Origin: Actinomycetota bacterium | GTDB lineage: Bacteria > Actinomycetota > Thermoleophilia > Gaiellales > Gaiellaceae | NCBI GenBank assembly: GCA_005888365.1 | Contig: VAWZ01000044.1 | Span: 1,994-51,372 of the forward strand | Length of the DNA stretch: 49,379 bases | Direction: 5' to 3' | Shown: piece after piece, positions 1 to 7,426 of the stretch | Numbering within the stretch: the stretch's first letter is position 1 | Layout of the letters: every line of letters begins with the position of its first letter | Made by a program: the position numbers and the translations under genes | The notes under the pieces: model-generated | The model's input: only the letters and a program-made list of their open reading frames with translations | Told to the model about the DNA's origin: nothing | The model's database searches: none

Positions 1-945
1 CACCTCGGCGAGGTCGGGCTCGGGCCGGGTCGAGCGCCGGACGAAGACCCGGATCGGCGGATCGCTCTCGACCCCGTTGTCCTCGTCGCAGAGCCAGCGC
101 CGAAACCAGCGCACGAGCTCCGGAACGAGGTCGAGATGGGGCCCGGGAAGCGACGCCGCCGGGGACATGTGGCTCCAGGGCCCGAGCAGCAGCTGCTTCG
201 GGCAGCGGAGCGCCTCGAAGGTCCGGAACGTGTTGTTGCGATACCCGTCCGCCCAGCCGGCGACCAGCATGGTCGGGCACGAGATCCGGTCGTAGGCGGG
301 ACGCAGCGAGCCGTGCCGCCAGTACTGGCCGTCGCGCTGCTCCTCGAGCCAGCGCAGGAGCGAGGGCTCGCTACCCTCGATTCGCTGCAGCCACTCCTTT
401 CTCCAGGTCTCGCCCACGAGCGACGGAACGGGCGGCAGGACGACGAGCGCCGCCATGTACAGCACGTAGTCGAGCAGGTCGAGCGCGCGTAATGCGCCGC
501 CGGTGTAGTGAACGTCGTCCGTATACCGGTCGTCCGTTGCATAGATCGCGCAGATCGCGTGCAAAGCGGCCGGCCGCTCCACCGCCATCTGGATGCTGTT
601 GAAACCGGAGTACGAGGTCCCGTACATCCCCACCCGGCCGGTGCACCAGCGCTGCGAGGAGAGCCACTCGATCACCTCGGCGAGGTCGGCCTGCTCCAGC
701 GGCGCGTACTCGTCGGCGGCGACTCCCCCGGACGAGCCCGTGCCGCGGAGGTCGACCCGCGCCACGGCCAAGCCGCCTTCGCGGCAGAGCCTCTCGTACT
801 CCGACGAATACGAGGCCGTGAGATCGTCCATCCGGTACGGAAGCGCCTCGAGGAGCGCGGGAGCAGGAAGCGTCGCAGGAAGCCAGAGTCGTGCGGCGAG
901 CCTGGTGCCGTCGGCGAGCGGAATCCACGCGCGACGGTGCTCCAC
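1..945 (-). CDS. CocE/NonD-family alpha/beta hydrolase (X-Pro dipeptidyl-peptidase type), C-terminus off the window
   Basis: The reverse strand reads as an open frame from a GTG at 945 to the window edge, about 315 residues. An in-frame TAG lies just upstream, so this GTG is the only plausible start. The protein opens with IPLADGTRLAARLWLP, typical of the CocE/NonD serine hydrolases. A full catalytic triad is visible: nucleophile Ser about 110 in VGMYGTSYSG, Asp in AGWADGYRN and His in GPWSHMSP. The C-terminal jelly-roll domain has begun (IRVFVRR) but is cut. The family hydrolyses esters or amides and X-Pro peptides; the substrate cannot be told here. It is last in the operon selD, heme A synthase, PAC2, hydrolase, 54 nt after the PAC2 gene. 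Confidence 0.9.
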   Translation of the reverse strand, partial: MEHRRAWIPLADGTRLAARLWLPATLPAPALLEALPYRMDDLTASYSSEYERLCREGGLAVARVDLRGTGSSGGVAADEYAPLEQADLAEVIEWLSSQRWCTGRVGMYGTSYSGFNSIQMAVERPAALHAICAIYATDDRYTDDVHYTGGALRALDLLDYVLYMAALVVLPPVPSLVGETWRKEWLQRIEGSEPSLLRWLEEQRDGQYWRHGSLRPAYDRISCPTMLVAGWADGYRNNTFRTFEALRCPKQLLLGPWSHMSPAASLPGPHLDLVPELVRWFRRWLCDEDNGVESDPPIRVFVRRSTRPEPDLAEV

Positions 946-999
946 GCGCGGATCCTATGCGGCTCCAGGCACCGAATCGCCGCGTCGAGAGCGTGCTCG

Positions 1000-1902
1000 C
1001 TAGCCGGGGCCGCCCGTTTCCTGGTTGCCGCCGTTCCGCTCTCGCTCCCGCAGGAAGCGGCTGATCTCCGCCGCGAGCGCCTCGCCGGAGGGCAGGTTGC
1101 CCCCTGTCTCGAGCCAGCTGTCCAGCGAGTCCGCACGCTGCTCGAGCTCCTCGACGTAGGCGGCGGTCTCCGAATCGGTTTCGACGGCCTGCGAGACCTG
1201 GTCAACGTACGCGGACTCGGCTTCCGCGAGCTCGCCGACGTCGATCTGCGCGCCCAGCACTCCGGCCAGGCGCTCGCACAACGCACGAGCCGCAGGTGGG
1301 CTGGGGGCGAGCGAGACATAGTGCGGAACCGCGGCCCAGAGGCTCACCGAAGGGATCCCCTGACGCCGGCAGGCGTCGAGGAGAACACCGACGATTCCGG
1401 TCGGCCCCTCGTAGCGGGAGAGCTGGAGCCCGAGCTCGTCGACAAGCCGTTGATCGGTCGCCGCGCCCGTGACCGGCGCCGCCCGCGTGTGTGGTACGTC
1501 CGCGAGCAGGGCCCCGAGGGTGACGATCATCTCGACCCCGAGATCCTGTGCCAGGTCGGCGATGAGCCCTGCGAAGGTCCGCCAGCGGTAGTTCGGCTCG
1601 ACACCGATCAGGAGAACCGCGTCCCGGCTCGTCTCCGGGATGTGAGCGCGGAAGAACGCGGTCTCCGGCCACTCGATCCGCCTCGTCTTCCCGTCCTCGA
1701 GCGAGACGCTCGGACGTGTGGCCTGGAAGTCGACGAAGAGCTCCGGGTCGATGTCAGCGAACTTGTGCGCGCCCCACTGCCGCGCGAGGTAGCCCGTCGC
1801 GAGGGTCGCCGCTTGACCGCCGTCGTTCCAGCCTCTGAAGGCACCGATGAGGACCGGCCGATCGAGGGTCGGGCGCTCGTACATGCGAAGCTCCTCGGCC
1901 AT
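1000..1902 (-). CDS. PAC2-family protein (proteasome assembly chaperone-like)
   Basis: A 300-residue protein opening with RPVLIGAFRGWNDGGQAA, the hallmark N-terminus of the PAC2 family, followed by the alternating beta/alpha pattern of that fold (LLIGVEPNYRW, IVTLGALLADVPHTR). The family is named for a eukaryotic proteasome assembly chaperone. In actinobacteria it is widespread and its job is not settled. The last 60 residues are charged and probably helical (YVEELEQRADSLDSWLE). It starts 9 nt after the heme A synthase stop on the same strand, so it is in that operon. The ATG start fits the family N-terminus. Confidence 0.88.
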   Translation of the reverse strand: MAEELRMYERPTLDRPVLIGAFRGWNDGGQAATLATGYLARQWGAHKFADIDPELFVDFQATRPSVSLEDGKTRRIEWPETAFFRAHIPETSRDAVLLIGVEPNYRWRTFAGLIADLAQDLGVEMIVTLGALLADVPHTRAAPVTGAATDQRLVDELGLQLSRYEGPTGIVGVLLDACRRQGIPSVSLWAAVPHYVSLAPSPPAARALCERLAGVLGAQIDVGELAEAESAYVDQVSQAVETDSETAAYVEELEQRADSLDSWLETGGNLPSGEALAAEISRFLRERERNGGNQETGGPG

Positions 1903-1911
1903 CTGTCCAGC

Positions 1912-2916
1912 TTACTTTCGAGCCAGCGCAGCAGGTGGGCGCCAGAGCGCGTACGCGATCGCGAGTGTGAGCGCCCAGATCGTCGCGGCGAGGAAGACGT
2001 GCACGAGGACGAGACCCCAGGGAAGGGCGTTGCGGTACTGGACCTCCCCGACGATCGCCTGCGAGACGAGCGCGACGAGGAGCGTCGCCCAGATCCGGAG
2101 CAGCCCCGGGTACGCGTCTCGGAGCCGCCACAGGAACCAGCCGACGATCAGGACGCCGATCCCGAACGCCGCGGCAACGCGTACGTGGACGTACACGGTG
2201 TCCGTGATCGCGAGCCCAAGCCGCTTGACGCCGGCACTCGCTCCCGGATGCGGCCCGGAAGCCGTCGCGACGGCACCTGTCGCGAGCAGGGCGGCGCACG
2301 TCGGAAGGCCGGCCCACACCACGAAGTTCCGGAACCAGCGCGGACCTACCGCGGCGGCCCGCCCGTCGAAAAGGATCCACGCCTCGAGCAGGACGATCAC
2401 GGCCAGGCCGAGGACGGTCAGCCCGAGCAGGAAGTGCGCCATCACCGCGAGCGGGTTCAGGTTCAGCGCGATCGTGATCGCGCCGAGTGGGATCTGCGCT
2501 GCCGCCACCAGGAAGGCCGCGAGGGCGGTTAGCCGCGCGTGTCGCGGGAGCCCGTCCATGCGACGCGACGCGAGCCAGGTCACGAGTGTCAACGCGAGCC
2601 CGATCAGGGCGACCATGCGGTTCGAGAACTCCACGAAGGCGTGGTACCCCCGCTCCGGATAGGGCTTGTCGCCGCAGCGCGGCCAGTTGTCGCATCCGAG
2701 CCCGGATCCGCTGAGGCGAACAAACGCCCCGGACGTGACGACGACGAAGAGCGAGAAGCAAGAGGTGGCGGCAAGACGGAGGAAGCCCGCCGGCGACAAC
2801 GTGCGGACCCGTACGGCGACCGCTTCCACGATCAGGAGTGTAGGGACGAGCCGGCGAGGCCAGGAGGACTTGGCGATACGAGCTCTGCGCCGCCGCACGA
2901 GCGCGCACCTCGGCAT
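1912..2916 (-). CDS. ctaA: COX15/CtaA-like heme A synthase
   Basis: A polytopic membrane protein of up to 334 residues with about eight hydrophobic segments. It carries GAFVRLSGSGLGCDNWPRC and YHAFVEFSNRM, the conserved loop Cys and heme-binding His/Glu of the heme A synthase family, and a second His pair in the later half (MAHFLLG). The family oxidises the C8 methyl of heme O to make heme A for cytochrome aa3 oxidases. The first 30 residues are Arg-rich and atypical; a GTG at 2829 could be the true start, although the ATG at 2916 has AGGAGG 16 nt upstream. It lies 20 nt downstream of selD in one operon. The gene symbol is by family homology. Confidence 0.87.
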   Translation of the reverse strand: MPRCALVRRRRARIAKSSWPRRLVPTLLIVEAVAVRVRTLSPAGFLRLAATSCFSLFVVVTSGAFVRLSGSGLGCDNWPRCGDKPYPERGYHAFVEFSNRMVALIGLALTLVTWLASRRMDGLPRHARLTALAAFLVAAAQIPLGAITIALNLNPLAVMAHFLLGLTVLGLAVIVLLEAWILFDGRAAAVGPRWFRNFVVWAGLPTCAALLATGAVATASGPHPGASAGVKRLGLAITDTVYVHVRVAAAFGIGVLIVGWFLWRLRDAYPGLLRIWATLLVALVSQAIVGEVQYRNALPWGLVLVHVFLAATIWALTLAIAYALWRPPAALARK

Positions 2917-2936
2917 GAGGCCGTTCCACCAACCTC

Positions 2937-3959
2937 CTACCGGAGGCTGACGCCTGCGCCTTCCTCCACTGCGCCGATGCGCCGGATGAAGAGGCCCTCC
3001 GCAGCAAAGGTCGCCTCGAGGACAGCTGCCCGCTCTGCGGGAAGCGAGACGACGAGGCCGCCGGCCGTCTGCGGATCGTAGGCGAGCGCCTCGAGAGCCC
3101 CACTCGCGCTGCTTTCGACGTGGCGCCCGACGAACTCGCGGTTCCTGCGGTCGCCTCCGGTGCGAATGCCCGCTTCCGCGAGCTCGAGCGCCGCCGGGAG
3201 GAGCGGAAGCGCCTGCGAGTGGATCGTCGCCCGCACCTCGCTTCTGGAGGCGAGCTCGTGGACGTGTCCGAGCAGCCCGAACCCGGTGACATCCGTGACC
3301 GCGTTCGGAGCGAACGGCCGCAGCGCGTCAGCGGCGGCACCGTTCAGCTCGACCATCGCCTCGACGGCGGAGTCCAGCGCGCCTGCCGGCGCGCTGCCGT
3401 CCCGCCGCGCCTGGAGGACGATCCCGGTTCCGAGCGGTTTCGTGAGGAAGAGCGCGTCCCCCGGCCTCGCCCCCGCCTTCGGCCACACCGCGTCCGGATG
3501 GACCATTCCGACGACTGCGAGACCGTACTTCGGTTCGTCGTCGCGAATCGTGTGGCCGCCGGCGAGGATGGCGCCCGCGGCGCGAACCTGAGCGTCCGCG
3601 CCTTCGAGGACCGCCGCCAGAACCTCGACCGGCAGCTCCTCCGGAAACGCCGCGACGGAGAGCGCGAGCAGCGGGGCTCCACCCATCGCGAACACGTCGT
3701 TCAGCGCGTTCGTCGCCGCGATCGCCCCGAACGCGCGGGGGTCGTCGACGAGCGGCGGGAAGAAGTCGACGGTGAAGACGATCGCGCGGTCCGCGTCGAG
3801 CCGGTACACGGCGGCGTCGTCCGCCGGGTCGAGCCCGACGAGGAGGTCGTCGTCGTCCGCGGGGACGATTCCAGCGAGCAGCGTCTCGAGCTGCGCTGCT
3901 GCGTACTTCGCGGCACACCCTCCGGCGCGGGCCAGCGAGGTCAGCGGGACCGTCTCCAC
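2937..3959 (-). CDS. selD: Selenide, water dikinase (selenophosphate synthetase), Cys form
   Basis: A 340-residue AIR-synthase-fold enzyme. GGCAAK near residues 13-18 supplies the catalytic Cys15 and Lys18 (Cys17/Lys20 in E. coli). DPADDAAVYRLD, VDFFPPLVDDPRAFG, ATNALNDVFAMGG and GGHTI are the ATP/metal-binding blocks. It makes selenophosphate from selenide and ATP, for selenocysteine, selenouridine or the selenium cofactor of some molybdenum hydroxylases. No selA, selB or ybbB is in the window. The GTG start at 3959 has TACAGT 7 nt upstream, fitting a leaderless transcript. It is first gene of a four-gene operon running left. Confidence 0.93.
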   Translation of the reverse strand: METVPLTSLARAGGCAAKYAAAQLETLLAGIVPADDDDLLVGLDPADDAAVYRLDADRAIVFTVDFFPPLVDDPRAFGAIAATNALNDVFAMGGAPLLALSVAAFPEELPVEVLAAVLEGADAQVRAAGAILAGGHTIRDDEPKYGLAVVGMVHPDAVWPKAGARPGDALFLTKPLGTGIVLQARRDGSAPAGALDSAVEAMVELNGAAADALRPFAPNAVTDVTGFGLLGHVHELASRSEVRATIHSQALPLLPAALELAEAGIRTGGDRRNREFVGRHVESSASGALEALAYDPQTAGGLVVSLPAERAAVLEATFAAEGLFIRRIGAVEEGAGVSLR

Positions 3960-4056
3960 GCGGCGAACTGTAGGCGCAACGGGACGGAGGACTCGAGACG
4001 CCGAACGCGAAGGGAGCGGACGGAGAGATCCGTCCCCTTCTCCTCTCCCCTGACGA

Positions 4057-4088
4057 ACAGCGGCCGCCGCCCCCTCGGCGGCCGCTGT
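4057..4088. other. Perfect 13-bp GC hairpin between divergent genes
   Basis: ACAGCGGCCGCCG (4057-4069) pairs perfectly with 4076-4088 across a 6-nt C-rich loop. No T-tract follows on either side. It sits between the starts of selD (minus) and the SDR gene (plus), ending 14 nt before the SDR GTG. It therefore cannot terminate either gene; it could be a leader structure or a protein-binding palindrome. Confidence 0.6.
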
Positions 4089-4102
4089 GTTAGTAAGGGC
4101 GC

Positions 4103-4783
4103 GTGAAGTCGGCGCTCGTCACCGGCGGCTCGTCGGGCATCGGTTTCGCGATCGCGCGGATGCTGAGGGACGAGGGGTACGAGCTGACCCTCGTCGCACG
4201 TCAGCCCGAGAAGCTCGCCGCCGCCGCCGACGAGCTCGGCGCAACGGCCGTTCCTGCCAATCTCGCGCACGAAGAGGAGTGCCTACGTGCGGTCGAGGCG
4301 CACACGGAGCGCTGGGCAGGCATGGACGTGCTCGTGCATTCCGCCGGGCTCGGCGTCGGCGGCTCGTTCGCAGCCCAGGACACGAAGCGCATCGACCTCC
4401 AGCTGGACGTCAACCTGCGCGCCACGATGCTGATCACGAGAGAGTCGCTTCCGTTTCTCCGGGAGTCTCGAGGATCGATCGTCATCCTCGCGTCGATCGC
4501 AGGGACCATCCCGGTGCCGGGGCTCGCCGTCTACGGAGCGACGAAGGCGGCGCTGATCTCGTTGACGAACTCGCTCAACCGCGAGGAGGCGGAGAACGGA
4601 GTCCGTGTCACCGCGATCTGCCCTGCGTTCGTGGCGACCCGAATGACGGACTGGACCGGAATCCCGCCGGAGGAGATGATCCAGCTCGAGGACGTCGTCG
4701 AGCTCGTGCGAGCGGTGCTCCGCCTGAGCCCGCGCGCCCGGGTCCCGTCGATCGTCATCGAGCGAGTAGGCGACACGGTCTGA
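4103..4783 (+). CDS. Short-chain dehydrogenase/reductase (classical SDR)
   Basis: A 226-residue Rossmann oxidoreductase. TGGSSGIG at residues 7-14 is the nucleotide-binding glycine motif. VHSAGLG replaces the usual NNAG, and an ILAS segment followed by YGATK supplies the Ser-Tyr-Lys active site. Its acidic/basic residues do not settle NAD versus NADP. The GTG start gives the standard family N-terminus (KSALVTGG). It is a single gene, divergent from selD and convergent with the lipoprotein gene that ends 9 nt downstream. Substrate unknown. Confidence 0.85.
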   Translation: MKSALVTGGSSGIGFAIARMLRDEGYELTLVARQPEKLAAAADELGATAVPANLAHEEECLRAVEAHTERWAGMDVLVHSAGLGVGGSFAAQDTKRIDLQLDVNLRATMLITRESLPFLRESRGSIVILASIAGTIPVPGLAVYGATKAALISLTNSLNREEAENGVRVTAICPAFVATRMTDWTGIPPEEMIQLEDVVELVRAVLRLSPRARVPSIVIERVGDTV

Positions 4784-4792
4784 GTGCGACGC

Positions 4793-5710
4793 TCAGCGGG
4801 CCACTGCCCGCACTGCGCGCTCGAGCTCGCCGACCGCGAGGGCGCCCTGGAACCGGGCGGAGACGCGGCCACGGCGGTCGACGACGAACGTCCAGGGCTC
4901 CGTCGTCAGGTGCCACTGCTGCATCCAACGGTTGTACCCCTTGGCCGGATCGTTGTCCGTGTAGACCTCGACGTGGATGAAGCGCACTCGGGCGTTCTCG
5001 AAACGACGCGAGACGGCGTCGACCACGTCGACCACAGGGCCACAGGTGCGGCTCGTACAGAACTTGGGCGTCGCGAACGTCACGACGAACGGGGTCTTCG
5101 CGCGCAACGACCCGCCGACGGAGTAGCGCAAAAGCGAGGTGTCTGGCGGAATACGAGTCGTCACCTGCACCGCGTCGCCGCCCGCGCTCGCAAGTGTCGG
5201 CGTCGCCGACGCCGGCGCCCGAACACCGATGCCGGGGACCGGGTCTTCGGAGAGGACGTCGACGTTCCCGACCGCGTGGACAAGTTCGCGACCACCCAGC
5301 GGCTCCGCGAGGAGCCAGTACGTCCCGGGCTTGTTCACCCGGAAGTGGACGACGTAGATATGAGTGACGTCGGCCCTCGCTCCGCCGGGAACGCCGATCG
5401 ACTCGAGCATCGCCGTCGCCTCGAGGAACGGCTTCCCGCCAAGAGCACGGGCGAGCCAGACGTGCGCCCTCGGGCGAATGATCGGACGGGCTTTCGAGTC
5501 GACGACGAGGAACGAGACGCGAACGACTCCCGGAACGTAGTGATCCGTCCCGGGTACCACGGCGACGTCGTCGCCCCCGTCTCGCCAGAGTTGCTCGAGC
5601 GTCTTCCCACCTTCGGGGACGCTTCCCGCAGTCGAAGCGCCCCCGCTCGAGCGGCCGCACGCTGCAAGGGACAGGCACGACACCGAGATCAGTGCCGCAG
5701 CCAGGCGCAT
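4793..5710 (-). CDS. Lipoprotein with C-terminal thioredoxin-like domain (CX4C)
   Basis: A 305-residue exported protein. Residues 1-18 are a lipoprotein signal with lipobox LAAC and Cys18. The middle (about 45-165) is beta-rich and resembles a secreted Ig-like module (FLVVDSKARPI, YVVHFRVNKPGTYWL). From about 195 it is thioredoxin-like, with FCTSRTCGPVVDVVD providing a CX4C pair in place of CXXC and a late WTFVVDRRGRVSARFQG strand. A redox or metallochaperone role outside the membrane is inferred. A TAGACT hexamer 7 nt before the ATG suggests a leaderless transcript, and two CACTCGAGG repeats lie just upstream of the -35 position. It is on the same strand as the HTH-TPR regulator and small peptide, 85 nt after the latter. 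Confidence 0.72.
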   Translation of the reverse strand: MRLAAALISVSCLSLAACGRSSGGASTAGSVPEGGKTLEQLWRDGGDDVAVVPGTDHYVPGVVRVSFLVVDSKARPIIRPRAHVWLARALGGKPFLEATAMLESIGVPGGARADVTHIYVVHFRVNKPGTYWLLAEPLGGRELVHAVGNVDVLSEDPVPGIGVRAPASATPTLASAGGDAVQVTTRIPPDTSLLRYSVGGSLRAKTPFVVTFATPKFCTSRTCGPVVDVVDAVSRRFENARVRFIHVEVYTDNDPAKGYNRWMQQWHLTTEPWTFVVDRRGRVSARFQGALAVGELERAVRAVAR

Positions 5711-5717
5711 CGCAGCC

Positions 5718-5769
5718 AGTCTAGCCGGATGCTCTCGGCGCCCAGCCTCGAGTGACTAGCCCTCGAGTG
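5718..5769 (-). promoter_or_regulatory. Possible activator-type promoter of the lipoprotein gene with two direct repeats
   Basis: On the minus strand, CACTCGAGG occurs twice (5761-5769 and 5746-5754), 15 nt apart start to start. It is followed by no good -35, then TAGACT (5718-5723) 7 nt before the ATG. Tandem sites abutting a weak -35 is the layout of an activator-dependent promoter. No regulator is shown to bind; the neighbouring HTH-TPR protein is one candidate. Confidence 0.4.
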
Positions 5770-5795
5770 CCTGCCCTCGCCGAGCTTGCGGGTGA

Positions 5796-5900
5796 CTACA
5801 TGAACAGGTGGCCGTCAGGCCAGGAATCGGGGAAGACTCCCCCGAACCAGGCCGCAAACAGCGCCAGGTTGGCGAGTAGCAAAAGCAACCGGAGCTTCAT
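5796..5900 (-). CDS. 34-residue signal-peptide-like small protein downstream of the HTH-TPR regulator
   Basis: A short ORF starting at the ATG at 5900 and ending in TAG at 5798-5796. The sequence AGGAGG lies 6 nt upstream of the ATG, the best ribosome-binding site in the region. The peptide has a basic start (MKLR), a run of Leu/Ala/Phe from about residue 5 to 20 (LLLLLANLALFAAW), then a polar, Pro/Asp-containing tail ending DGHLFM. It starts 15 nt after the regulator stop, so the two are very likely co-transcribed. Size, hydrophobic core and position fit a pro-peptide of an RRNPP-type signalling pair; a single-pass membrane microprotein is the alternative. No homologue is known to me. Confidence 0.65.
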   Translation of the reverse strand: MKLRLLLLLANLALFAAWFGGVFPDSWPDGHLFM

Positions 5901-5915
5901 GCGCGACCTCCTCTC

Positions 5916-7280
5916 TTAGAAGCGGATTTCCTGGAGCGCCTCAGCGGCGTTCCGGTATAGGCGTGCGGCCTCGCCGTCCAATCCACGACGCGCCGCAAGG
6001 TCCCCCAGTGCGACCCACGCCTCCGTCCGGTGACTGATCGACGCCAGCTGCTCGGCAGCCGCGTCAGCCGCCCGGAAGCATTCTTCCGCCTCGTCAAACC
6101 GCCCGCGCTCCATCAACGCTCGTCCCAGTACGAGCTGCGACGGGCAGACTTCGTGCAGGAAGTCCTCCCTACCAACGAGCAGAGCGAGTGCTTTGCGGGC
6201 GTCCTCGTCTGCTTCGTCGTACTCGCCACGGCGCAGGTGCACCGTGGCCAGCCCTCCGAGCGCCTGTGCGGCGTCGGCGGGCGAGTCCACTTCGAGCGCC
6301 CTTGCGAAGGACGCCTTCAGATGCTCGACGGCCTGATCCTCGTCTCCGAGAAGGAGCGTCAGACCCCCGAGCGCGAGCAGGAGCCGGCCGACGTTCTGAT
6401 CGTCGTTCAGCCCCTGATACAGCTCTTTCGCACGCTGCGCGTAGTTCCGCGACAGAACCCAGTGGCCCTGTCTTTGAGCGATGAGCGATGCCTGGAAATA
6501 GGTGTTGGCGATCGCGCGCCGATCCCCGAGATCTTGCGCGAGCTCGAGGGCTCGCTCGACGTCCTCGTGCGCGGCTACGTAGTCCCGCTGGCGCCGGTGG
6601 CAGCGTGAACGCCAGCCGAGGATGTCCGCGCGAAGGAGGTCACATGGCAGACCGGAGCGCTCTGCGAGGACGAGCGCTTCGTCGAAGAGCGCGAGTGCGG
6701 TCCCAATGCTCGAGAGCTTGTACCGGCACACGCCGATCCTGAAGAGGACGTCCGCCCGGTCGACGTCGGAGAAACCCGAGAGCTCCGTCAGCTCACGCGC
6801 GTGCTCGAGCAGCACGAGCGCGTCGCGGACCTCGCCGTGTTGCTGAAGGGCCCACGCCTCGCCCGAGAGCAAGCGCACCTCGAGCGTGGGAGCCTCCGTG
6901 CCCGCGACGGACTTCCGCGCGGACCGGAAGGCCTCGATCGCCTCGAGATACTCATGCCCCTCGGAGAGCGCCTCGCCTCGTGTGAGCAGCGCCTCCGCTT
7001 TCGTTCGCTCTTCGGTAGTGACGCCGACCGAGAGAAACGACGGGTCAACGTTCAGCCGATCGGCGAGCCAGGTCACGGTTGCCTCGGTCGGGCGCGTCTT
7101 CCCGCGCTCGATCTGGCTGATGTACTCCTTCGAGAAGCGCCCGCCTGCGACGTCGGTCTGCGTCAGGCCAGCCGCGATCCGCAGCGCCCGAAGCCGCTCG
7201 CCGAGCTGCTTCCCGAGCGGGCGCGCCTGGGTCCCCTCCGGGGGAGAATCGTGCGTGGGCGTGGTAACGGGCTCGCTCAT
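5916..7280 (-). CDS. XRE helix-turn-helix plus TPR regulator, RRNPP-like
   Basis: A 454-residue cytoplasmic regulator. Residues about 24-82 are an XRE-type HTH (LRALRIAAGLTQTDVAGG, SKEYISQIERGKTRP). From about 95 to the end there is a continuous array of roughly eight TPR-like helical pairs (EALLTRGEALSEGHEYLEAI, AHEDVERALELAQDLGD, GRALMERGRFDEAEECF). This order and length match peptide-binding regulators such as NprR, PlcR and Rgg, known mainly from Firmicutes. It is followed by a 34-codon ORF. Upstream it faces repeated GTCAAG/CTTGAC motifs and a divergent promoter. I am sure of the domains and unsure of a peptide ligand. Other HTH-TPR proteins act without one. Confidence 0.85.
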   Translation of the reverse strand: MSEPVTTPTHDSPPEGTQARPLGKQLGERLRALRIAAGLTQTDVAGGRFSKEYISQIERGKTRPTEATVTWLADRLNVDPSFLSVGVTTEERTKAEALLTRGEALSEGHEYLEAIEAFRSARKSVAGTEAPTLEVRLLSGEAWALQQHGEVRDALVLLEHARELTELSGFSDVDRADVLFRIGVCRYKLSSIGTALALFDEALVLAERSGLPCDLLRADILGWRSRCHRRQRDYVAAHEDVERALELAQDLGDRRAIANTYFQASLIAQRQGHWVLSRNYAQRAKELYQGLNDDQNVGRLLLALGGLTLLLGDEDQAVEHLKASFARALEVDSPADAAQALGGLATVHLRRGEYDEADEDARKALALLVGREDFLHEVCPSQLVLGRALMERGRFDEAEECFRAADAAAEQLASISHRTEAWVALGDLAARRGLDGEAARLYRNAAEALQEIRF

Positions 7281-7352
7281 GCCATCGGAGTGAACCTGGG
7301 ATCAGGACTGGACGCACTCCCCCTCCCGGGGGAGGTGGCACCCGCCTTCCCA

Positions 7353-7397
7353 GTCAAGTTGACGATAGCGGAAATCACTTGACCGAGCTACTTGACT
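7353..7397. promoter_or_regulatory. Cluster of CTTGAC/GTCAAG operator-like motifs
   Basis: GTCAAGTTGAC at 7353-7363 is a perfect 11-bp palindrome (GTCAA-G-TTGAC). CTTGAC recurs at 7378-7383 and 7391-7396, with centres about 25 and 13 nt apart. The last copy overlaps the -35 of the rightward promoter. The cluster lies between the HTH-TPR gene and the small-RNA promoter, so binding there could control both. Assignment to the HTH-TPR protein is inference. Confidence 0.5.
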
Positions 7398-7420
7398 TTT
7401 TTGGACACGACTCCTATAGT
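7392..7420 (+). promoter_or_regulatory. Canonical sigma-70-type promoter TTGACT-N17-TATAGT
   Basis: TTGACT (7392-7397) is separated by exactly 17 nt from TATAGT (7415-7420). This is the closest match to a consensus housekeeping promoter that I see in the window. Transcription would start near 7427 and run right into a region without a coding gene. The -35 overlaps a CTTGAC repeat, so it is probably regulated. Confidence 0.75.
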
Positions 7421-7426
7421 CAGGCC

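Noticed and set aside
1902-1914. TAAGCT 6 nt before the PAC2 start as a leaderless promoter
   Set aside because: It consists partly of the stop codon of the preceding gene in the same operon, so probably chance.
508-2532. Long open frame on the plus strand (674 codons)
   Set aside because: It is the antisense shadow of the PAC2 and heme A synthase genes; it is Arg/Pro/Glu-rich with no family motif.
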